A stretch of 6,287 nucleotides of DNA. Origin: CAMBDR01 sp046597185 (GTDB lineage: Bacteria; Pseudomonadota; Gammaproteobacteria; Burkholderiales; Burkholderiaceae_D). The stretch spans positions 1-6,287 of the forward strand of contig JBKJLF010000351.1 in assembly GCA_046597185.1 (NCBI GenBank), written 5' to 3'. The position numbers were made by a program, and so were the translations under genes. Of the stretch, positions 1-5,246 are shown one piece after another (positions within the stretch are counted from its first letter, which is position 1; every line of letters starts with the position of its first letter). The notes beneath the pieces were generated by a model. That model searched no databases and had not been told where the DNA came from. It was given only the letters and a program-made list of their open reading frames with translations.

Positions 1-286
1 ATCTCCCCATTTCGTGAAAAACCCGCTAAAACGTCAATTTTGCATCAAATTCTATGGGGAAAACGAGAAAAATGAAGACATTCTTATGGACTGCCAATTT
101 CAACTGAGGAATCTAGGATCAACAGCACGCGAAAGCAGGTTGCAGGGCGTGAACTCAAGGCATCGCTCTTTGAAAGTGGGGAAATCTCGGACTCGTTGCT
201 GATGCGAAGTGCATTTATGTATTGTGGCCCAACTCCGCCCGGTTTGTCACGTGAGAGATGCAAAAGTGTAATGCATAGTCGTTATT
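1..286. other. Unassigned region, no supported gene
   Basis: I see no recognisable gene, RNA or mobile element here. Short open frames exist on both strands: a 62-codon GTG frame at 14-202 plus, and a frame of about 70 codons on the minus strand. None has a convincing ribosome binding site, domain or recognisable motif. The stretch is visibly richer in A and T than the glycosyltransferase remnant that follows. A 7-base inverted repeat (TCCCCAT at 4-10, ATGGGGA at 54-60) is too far apart and too short to interpret. No intrinsic terminator is visible for the minus-strand gene that ends at 287. Confidence 0.5.
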
Positions 287-2022
287 CTATTCGTCGCTGC
301 GCTGGTACAGGCGGAAGCGCTCGTCACGGTCAGCCTTGCGGCGACCTTCCCACAACAACTGCCAGTGCTTGCTACGAAACTGTTTGGCGATTTCGGTTTC
401 ATCACGCAATTTTACGTGATCCTGCAGCAACAAAATCCGGCAATGCGGCAATGGGCCATCGGTCACCGGCGCGAATGGCAATTTGCCGAAAAACGCAAAT
501 GACGCGCGCTGGGCCGGGCTGACATTGGTGACAATGCAATCCGTTTTGGCAGGCGGGCGTGCAGCAATCTGGTGCGCCACTGGTGCGTAGCTGAGGCGAT
601 AATCGGCCCATGGCAAAAACAGTGTCGTCAACAGCAGCCAGCACAGCACTAGCCCGCACAGCACCAGCCCGCCACTGGAGAGCACTACCGCGCGCCACAA
701 CACCGAAGGCTGGCGTGAAATGCGCCAGTAAACCAGGCAATCCAGCCGATGCTGGTTGCCGCCGCCACGACAAAGGCAAATACCTGAAATTCCGGCTTGA
801 AACCCGGTGCCAGCTTCAATGTGTTTTTTGCCAATTGCGCTGGCCAGCCATACAAGTGCGCAAACTAGGCCAGCCAGATCAGTGCGGCGCTGATGGTCAA
901 GGCCATGACCGCAAACCAGTCAACCGCATTGATGGCACTGCGTTTCATGGTCGGCAGGCCAAAGGCTGCCAGAATTACCAGCGGCGGTATCAGTGGCAGC
1001 AGCACGTTTTCTGCCGGATCGGGTGAAACCAGCGTCAGAGCGAGCAAGCCGACCAGACAGGCCAGCGGAAAAGCGATATGCAAGGCATAGCGCTGGCGGC
1101 ACCAGGCAATCACCGCCCAGGCTGCAAACGGCCACGCTGGCCAATAGAACCAGATGCCATAGCGCAGCAGGAATTTGGCACCAGCACCATTGGGCGTGGC
1201 CACTTGTGCAAGGTTCCAGTTGCGCCAGGCCTGCAAATTGCCGCTGTCACCAATCGCATGCCACAGCAGCAGCACACCCAGCGCCGTTGCCAGGGTCAGC
1301 AGTATGTGCAGCAAGCCCCTTATTTGTGGCATGCCGGGCAGCCACAGGCAAACCAGCGTCATCAGCCACAGCACCAGCGGCGGCCACCAGCCACGCGTTA
1401 GCGCCAGCGCCGCTAGCGTTAGCCCCAGCGTGATCGCGCGATTCCAGTGCGGCCGGTCCAGATAGCGCAAAATTCGGTACATTGAAAACGCCACCAGCGC
1501 CACTTGCAGCGCTTCGGCAGTAGTTTGATGGCTGTTCAGCAGCAAACCCCAGCAACCAAGATAAATCAGCAGTGCCGCATCGGCCAGCGTGCGGCCATAA
1601 TCGCGCGCATTGGGCTGGCCGCCAAAAGCGAGCTTGAGTGGCTGTGCTTCATTGCGCCGCCCGAGCAGCCAGGCGCTATACCAGATGGAGGTGGCACCAA
1701 GCAGGAAAGTCACAATCCCGGCCATGCGCGCGGCCGTCACGTCACCGAGCAAGGGGCCCAGACATTTGATGGCGAGTGCGCCGAGCCAGAATGCCAGCGG
1801 CCCCTCGTCGGGCATGGGCAATCCGGCAATATTTGGCGTGAGCCAGCCAGAGAGCGTATCGTGCGCCATGGTCCACATGATGCCAAAGCTGGCGGCATCG
1901 TCATTTTTCCACGGATCGCGCCCGAGCAAGCCGGGCAGAATATACAGCAGGCAGAGCGCAAATATGGCCCAGCGTGGCAGCGCGAGTGTGGCAGAGGCGG
2001 GCAGGCGGACGGGCTTCATCAT
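287..2022 (-). pseudogene. ArnT-like (GT39/PMT-type) membrane glycosyltransferase, disrupted by a nonsense codon and a frameshift
   Basis: Intact relatives are polytopic inner-membrane enzymes that transfer a sugar from a polyprenyl-phosphate donor to lipid A or another envelope acceptor. Frame one starts at ATG 2022 (a second ATG follows directly) and gives 385 residues. It has a first membrane span at about 15-33, then GRDPWKNDDA (34-43), the family's first periplasmic-loop acidic motif, and DEGPLAFW (72-79), where ArnT has EKPPL. It stops at TAG 867-865, just after WLA. The same frame then continues past the TAG with family-like sequence (LYGWPAQLAK, PGFKPEF, another hydrophobic span) until about 735-727. 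Homology then jumps by one base to the frame running to TAG 289-287, which holds another span, LPWADYRLSY and a polar C-terminal domain. The total of 1736 bases is one short of 579 codons, which fits a single lost base. No strong Shine-Dalgarno precedes the start. The donor and acceptor are unknown. Sequencing error is possible but would have to occur twice. Confidence 0.85.
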
Positions 2023-2044
2023 CGGGTGGGGTAAAATCGCTCAG

Positions 2045-2073
2045 GCGATATTGTGCCGTAAATTGGTGGTCAA
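2045..2073 (-). promoter_or_regulatory. Possible weak sigma-70 promoter for the glycosyltransferase pseudogene
   Basis: On the minus strand TTGACC (2073-2068) lies 17 bases upstream of TATCGC (2050-2045). The -35 matches consensus at five of six positions and the -10 at only three. It sits directly upstream of the ATG at 2022, beyond the rpmE2 terminator, so the gene would need its own promoter. The weak -10 makes this tentative. Confidence 0.25.
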
Positions 2074-2180
2074 TTCCGCAATCGCACCAAAATGCGTTGT
2101 ATTGCGGTGCAGGCAGGGTGGCGGGCAGGCGGGGTGGACAGAGTCGGGCCAAACTTAAACCGGCGTCAAGCCGGGGATAA

Positions 2181-2206
2181 AAAAAGGCAGCCTAAGCTGC
2201 CTTTTT
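2181..2206 (-). terminator. Intrinsic terminator downstream of rpmE2
   Basis: A perfect 6-bp stem (GGCAGC 2186-2191 with GCTGCC 2196-2201) closes a four-base loop. It is flanked by five or more A on one side and five T on the other, so it is a textbook Rho-independent terminator readable in both directions. It lies 44 bases past the rpmE2 stop codon and separates that gene from the glycosyltransferase pseudogene. A small GC-rich inverted repeat (CCGGC 2160-2164 with GCCGG 2170-2174) lies next to it and has no T-run of its own. Confidence 0.9.
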
Positions 2207-2250
2207 GCGCTGCACGGGTAAAACCGGCAGGGCGGTCATCAGGGATCTGA

Positions 2251-2517
2251 TTAACCTGCAACCTGGGTCTTGGAACCAACGGCGCCGAACTTTTGACGGA
2301 ATTTTTCAACGCGGCCAGCGGTGTCAACGATTTTGTGCTTGCCGGTGAAAAATGGATGCGATTCCGACGAAACTTCAATCTTCAGCAACGGGTATTGTTT
2401 GCCTTCGTGCATGATGGTTTCGCGGGTGTTGCCGGTCGAGCGGGTGATGAATTTGAAGTCGCAGGACAGATCGTGAATCAGCACTTCGCGGTAATTTGGA
2501 TGAATATCGGTTTTCAT
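2251..2517 (-). CDS. rpmE2: 50S ribosomal protein L31, type B
   Basis: This is a small protein of the large ribosomal subunit that bridges the subunits at the central protuberance. The 88-residue product carries the L31 signature throughout: MKTDIHPNYREV at the N-terminus, FKFITRST (21-28), YPLLKIEVSSESHPFFTGK (42-60) and VDTAGRVEKFRQKFG (64-78). It has one cysteine (Cys19) and no CxxC pair, so it is the zinc-independent C-minus type B form. In many bacteria that form replaces the zinc-binding L31 when zinc is short; in others it is the only copy. I chose ATG 2517 because family homology begins exactly there and GAGG lies about six bases upstream (CTTGAGGCTTTTATG). The open frame extends 23 codons further upstream without L31 similarity. 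No Zur-type palindrome is evident upstream. The gene is intact, has its own promoter and terminator, and sits between two broken genes. Confidence 0.96.
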   Translation of the reverse strand: MKTDIHPNYREVLIHDLSCDFKFITRSTGNTRETIMHEGKQYPLLKIEVSSESHPFFTGKHKIVDTAGRVEKFRQKFGAVGSKTQVAG

Positions 2518-2618
2518 AAAAGCCTCAAGGTTTGGGTAGCCAATTCGCACTTCGGCGGTCGTTCTGCTACGTGACCCGATTGCCAATCACTTGCCGGGGG
2601 TGTGGTGTAAAGCCCGCG

Positions 2619-2671
2619 ATTATACAATGCTTTTGCGCAAACGCGCCATGGCATTTTTGCGTTTTTGCACG
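2619..2671 (-). promoter_or_regulatory. Likely rpmE2 promoter with UP-like A-tracts
   Basis: The minus strand has a perfect TATAAT at 2624-2619, followed by a GC-rich discriminator (CGCGGGC) of the kind seen at stringently controlled rRNA and ribosomal protein promoters. The -35 is poor: TGGCGC, 18 bases away, is the best match. Two runs of five A lie at 2666-2662 and 2658-2654. With a start site near 2612 these fall at about -54 to -50 and -46 to -42, where UP elements act. The predicted leader is about 95 bases. The assignment is inferred from position and sequence only. Confidence 0.5.
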
Positions 2672-2685
2672 GGATTGCAGGACGG

Positions 2686-2705
2686 TGCTCATCCATGCTC
2701 ATCCA
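2686..2705. repeat. Tandem 10-base duplication
   Basis: TGCTCATCCA occurs twice with no gap, at 2686-2695 and 2696-2705, in the non-coding stretch just past the stop codon of the EamA transporter pseudogene. It looks like a small slippage duplication and no function is suggested. No terminator for the transporter gene is visible here, so transcripts could run on towards rpmE2. Confidence 0.6.
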
Positions 2706-2718
2706 GGCCCTCAAACCC

Positions 2719-3597
2719 CTACACCGCCAACGCCACTACCCCCGCCGCAATGCACATCGCACCGGCAATGCGCAATGCGCGGTCACTCTCCCCCAGCAAA
2801 TGCCCACCGAGCAGCGCGGCAAACAGCATTGATACTTCCCGCGCCGGGGCCACATGCGAGAGCGGGGCCATCTTCATTGCATACAGCACCAGCACATACG
2901 AAATCGGGCTGATCGCTGCCACCATCAACGCATATTTCCATTGCACACGCCATAGCACGCGGGCGGCAGGGCGGTTGCGCAGTACGCTCGGGGCCAGCAG
3001 CACAATGCGAATCAGGTTGCCGAAATAGTCGATCAGGATCGGCGACATCAGCATCACCTTGACCGCATAGCCATCAAGCACGGTGTAGCTGGCAATGAAG
3101 ATGCCGGTCAGCAAACCATACACCATGCCCTTGTGCAGTTTTTTTCGCGCTACCGGATCGGGGTTGTGGTGCAGCAGTCTGGGGCCGCCAGCGATCAGGA
3201 ATACACCGCCAACCACCCCGGCGATGCCAGCGATGCCCAAGAGTGAAATATGTTAACCCAGAAACAAAATTGCCACCAGCGACGACAGCAGTGGGCCGGA
3301 GCCACGCGCGATCGGGTAGACCACGGTCAAATCGGCTTTCATATAGTCGCGCAGCAAAACGATGAAATACAGCACATGCAACACCGCGCTGCCGACAATA
3401 AAGCCCCACTCCACGTAACCCCAATGCCCCACCACATCCTTGCCAGCCCAGACCCCGACCGGTAACCACAATATGGCCAACAACAGGCTGGAAAAGAAAG
3501 CGAAGCGGGCATCGCCACCGGCTTTTTTGGCGGCGATATTCCATGTGGCGTGAATGAGTCCGGCGAGCAGGATCAGAGCGAAAGCGGTCAGGGGCAC
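2719..3597 (-). pseudogene. DMT/EamA-family transporter interrupted by one in-frame TAA
   Basis: DMT-superfamily EamA proteins are ten-helix inner-membrane carriers that usually export metabolites or amino acids. Reading from GTG 3597 gives HATWN (16-20), YPIARGSGPL (94-103) and FLG (112-114), then TAA at 3255-3253 (codon 115). The same frame continues without any shift as HISLLGIAGIAG and on through further helices to TAG 2721-2719. Read through, it is 292 codons, normal for the family, with two EamA repeats. Relatives have glutamate at the position of the stop (the LGE motif ending the fourth helix), so one GAA to TAA change explains it. GTG 3597 is preferred because GGAA lies seven bases upstream and homology starts there; the frame upstream to 3690 encodes a polar, Cys/His-containing stretch unlike the family. 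The second half could restart at TTG 3240 but has no ribosome binding site. The substrate is unknown. A base-calling error is the main alternative. Confidence 0.82.
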
Positions 3598-3637
3598 GGG
3601 GCGGTTCCGGGTGACGGGTTGACGGTTTTTTGTGGGG

Positions 3638-3659
3638 CAGGGTGCCGTGTGCCACCCTG
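3638..3659. other. Perfect 7-bp inverted repeat upstream of the EamA gene
   Basis: CAGGGTG (3638-3644) and CACCCTG (3653-3659) are exact inverted copies around an eight-base loop, about 40 bases upstream of the transporter's GTG. There is no T-run after it on either strand, so it is not an intrinsic terminator. It could be an operator or a leader hairpin, or a chance GC-rich pairing. The sequence does not decide. Confidence 0.35.
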
Positions 3660-3695
3660 GCAAGTGGCAACGAGCGCCATCATAGCGCATTCTTT

Positions 3696-3730
3696 ACAGG
3701 CCGTCCTAACAGGCCGTCCTAACAGGCCGT
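3696..3730. repeat. 13-base tandem repeat, about 2.7 copies
   Basis: The unit ACAGGCCGTCCTA occurs exactly at 3696-3708 and 3709-3721, then for nine more bases to 3730. Because 13 is not a multiple of three, each added copy shifts any reading frame across it. It lies at the 3' end of the response-regulator remnant on the minus strand and may have extended that frame past its original stop. It also lies where a -35 element would sit for a possible TATGAT -10 at 3684-3679. Confidence 0.85.
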
Positions 3731-3800
3731 GTTCTATCGCAAACACGGGCGCTTGTACCCGGCTTGAAAGATTGAGCTTGGGCAAGATGCTTTGCACATG
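3720..3800 (-). pseudogene. C-terminal remnant of a NarL/FixJ-family response regulator (LuxR-type HTH)
   Basis: The minus strand encodes HVQSILPKLNLSSRVQ followed by APVFAIEHGLL. This matches the end of the LuxR/GerE helix-turn-helix domain of NarL-type regulators, where the recognition helix is followed by H-V-x-x-I-L-x-K-L-x-(L/V)-x-S-R-x-Q-A and a short last helix often ending in EHGL. Only about 27 codons survive: upstream of the histidine the frame loses family similarity within a few codons and meets TAG near 3846. The receiver domain, linker and first part of the HTH, roughly 180 residues, are absent. Downstream the frame runs through the 13-base repeats and stays open to TGA 3590-3588, overlapping the EamA start in another frame; this tail has no family similarity. 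Proline replaces the usual arginine in ILxKL, consistent with decay. No start or ribosome binding site makes it a working gene. The match rests on motif recognition. Confidence 0.72.
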
Positions 3801-3849
3801 AATAATGTTGCCAAGAAAAATTATTGACGCACGCCTACAAAACTATTGC

Positions 3850-3879
3850 TTGACATCCTTATTTGCTGCGGAGTATAAT
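3850..3879 (+). promoter_or_regulatory. Near-consensus sigma-70 promoter of the permease operon
   Basis: TTGACA (3850-3855) and TATAAT (3874-3879) both match the consensus perfectly and are separated by 18 bases, one more than the optimum. The start site should be near 3886, giving a leader of about 120 bases before the ATG at 4007. The region from about 3770 to 4010 is clearly more AT-rich than the genes on either side. I see no clear operator palindrome over the promoter, so expression may be constitutive or controlled by something not visible here. Confidence 0.8.
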
Positions 3880-3963
3880 TTTATGTGAGTGATTGATTGG
3901 TTATAAATTCCCGCAATTGATATCTAGTCGGTGAATAAGCAAAACTCCTAAAAAATGCAGCTA

Positions 3964-3979
3964 GGCAAACTGTTTTGCC
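3964..3979 (+). other. Small hairpin in the permease operon leader
   Basis: GGCAAA (3964-3969) and TTTGCC (3974-3979) form a perfect six-base stem with a CTGT loop. It lies 27 bases upstream of the first permease start and about 17 bases before its AGGA ribosome binding site. It has no following T-run, so it is not a terminator. It might modulate translation or transcript stability, but at this size chance is a fair explanation. Confidence 0.3.
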
Positions 3980-4006
3980 ACACCTTGAATTGAAGCAGGA
4001 TCGTCG

Positions 4007-5230
4007 ATGATAAATTACATAACCATTGCATGGAGCAATTTGTTGCGCAATCGCCGCCGTACCGTTTCCACGCTTGCCGCCATCAGTCTCGGCGTGGGCA
4101 TGGTAGTCTTCACCAACGGTTTTACAAATGGCATTTCTGCCAATATGTCCAATTCTGTCATAAACCAATTGGATGGGCATTTGCATATTGAGCACAAGGA
4201 TTACAAAAAATTCTTCATCACCGACCAAGAAAAAATCCTGATTCCCGACTACCGCACGCTGGCGGCACAGATCATGAAAGTGCCGCATGTAAAGGCGGTC
4301 ATGCCACGTATCATGCTCGGTGGCCTGATTGGCGTGGGCGAGAAAAACAGCACGTTTTTCGGCACTGCCTCCGACCTTGCCACCCTATCCCAGGTCTTGC
4401 CCGACTACGGTGCGCATTTGCGCAGCGGCAAATTGCTCTCCGCCGATGACCCCGATGGCATTTTGCTCGGCGAAGCGCTGGCTAACAGCCTCAAGGTCAA
4501 GGTTGGCGACGAACTGGTACTCCTCTCCAAAACCGTGCGGGGCGAACAAAGCAATACGCTGGTTCACGTTCGCGGCACGGTGACGTTTCCAAATGATTAT
4601 GTGGTGGAACAAAGCCTGGTCATGACCGGTCTTGGCCAGGGACTGGCAGAAAACCTGCTTGACCTTGGCAACGGGGCCACGCAATTGCTGGTGCGGGTCG
4701 ATGATACCGACAACGTGGCAACGACTGTGGCGGCACTGGAACAGTATTTTGAAGCCAACAAACTGCCATGGCGCGTCACGCCATGGTATGACAACCCGGC
4801 TTATAACCGGGTAGTGGGCATTTTCAACGGCATTGGCGCACTGGTCATGTTTCTTTTGTTGATGATGGTGGGCATCATTACCAGCAACGCGCTGTTGATG
4901 GCCTTTTTTGAGCGCATGCGCGAAATCGGCACCCTGCGTGCCATCGGCATGAATCGATGGCAGATATCCCTGTTGCTGTACCTCGAATCGGCCATGGTTG
5001 GTATGGCCGGTGCGCTGGCCGGGCTGGTACTGGGCATCATCATGGTGGGTATTGCGCGCATTTTCGGCATTCCTCTGGGCTTGATCGGGCAATCGGTATT
5101 GCCGGTACTCAAAGTCAGCAGCCTAGTGGTCTCGACCCTGGTGCCGGTGTTTTTTATCCTGGTGGCGGCCACTATTCCGGTTCGCGCCACCAACCGGATG
5201 AGTGTCATTGATTCACTCAATTACCAATAA
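4007..5230 (+). CDS. ABC transporter permease, FtsX/MacB (LolC/LolE-like) family
   Basis: This is a complete 407-residue inner-membrane permease subunit of a type VII (mechanotransmission-type) ABC transporter. Family members use cytoplasmic ATP hydrolysis to move a large periplasmic domain and handle lipoproteins, peptides or other substrates outside the membrane. Visible order: amphipathic N-terminus with NLLRNRRRT (11-19), TM1 at about 20-40, a periplasmic MacB-PCD-like domain at about 41-270 containing LHIEHKDYKKF, TM2 at about 272-298, the cytoplasmic coupling segment ERMREIGTLRAIGMNR (302-317) that normally contacts the ATPase, TM3 at about 324-350 and TM4 at about 370-391. The final RATNRMSVIDSLNYQ resembles the usual 'xxPxxAL' tail of the family. 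ATG 4007 has AGGA six bases upstream and starts in register with relatives. A homologous permease gene follows after 16 bases, so they are very likely co-transcribed. No ATPase lies upstream. The substrate cannot be told. Confidence 0.93.
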   Translation: MINYITIAWSNLLRNRRRTVSTLAAISLGVGMVVFTNGFTNGISANMSNSVINQLDGHLHIEHKDYKKFFITDQEKILIPDYRTLAAQIMKVPHVKAVMPRIMLGGLIGVGEKNSTFFGTASDLATLSQVLPDYGAHLRSGKLLSADDPDGILLGEALANSLKVKVGDELVLLSKTVRGEQSNTLVHVRGTVTFPNDYVVEQSLVMTGLGQGLAENLLDLGNGATQLLVRVDDTDNVATTVAALEQYFEANKLPWRVTPWYDNPAYNRVVGIFNGIGALVMFLLLMMVGIITSNALLMAFFERMREIGTLRAIGMNRWQISLLLYLESAMVGMAGALAGLVLGIIMVGIARIFGIPLGLIGQSVLPVLKVSSLVVSTLVPVFFILVAATIPVRATNRMSVIDSLNYQ

Positions 5231-5246
5231 TTGCAGGGAACTCATC

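Noticed and set aside
14..202. A 62-codon GTG-started open frame on the plus strand near the left edge
   Set aside because: It has no ribosome binding site, no recognisable motif and an unremarkable composition; a frame this short is expected by chance.
402..779. A 125-codon minus-strand frame spanning the glycosyltransferase frameshift
   Set aside because: It is the third frame across the break and carries no family similarity; the real sequence moves between the other two frames.
610..2158. Several long plus-strand open frames (for example 610-1026, 1504-2034, 1610-2158)
   Set aside because: They lie antisense to the glycosyltransferase pseudogene, whose minus-strand frame has clear family motifs. 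Their products are Gln/Ala/Arg-rich shadow sequences.
2518..2618. Zur operator or riboswitch in the rpmE2 leader
   Set aside because: I found no Zur-like AT-rich palindrome and no convincing structured aptamer in this stretch.
865..3255. Stop-codon recoding (amber or ochre read as an amino acid)
   Set aside because: The two interrupting codons differ (TAG and TAA), TAG and TAA also serve as normal ends of neighbouring genes, and the glycosyltransferase needs a frameshift as well.
2719..3597. A genuine two-gene, half-sized EamA pair
   Set aside because: The halves are in the same frame with no gap in homology, the stop replaces a conserved residue rather than lying between the two repeats, and the second half lacks a ribosome binding site.
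3778..3806. A second plus-strand promoter (TTGGGC, 17 bases, AATAAT)
   Set aside because: Only four of six positions match at -35, it overlaps the regulator remnant, and a far better promoter lies at 3850-3879.
4385..5092. A 235-codon minus-strand frame inside the first permease
   Set aside because: It is His/Gln-rich and antisense to a strongly supported membrane protein, which is typical of a shadow frame.
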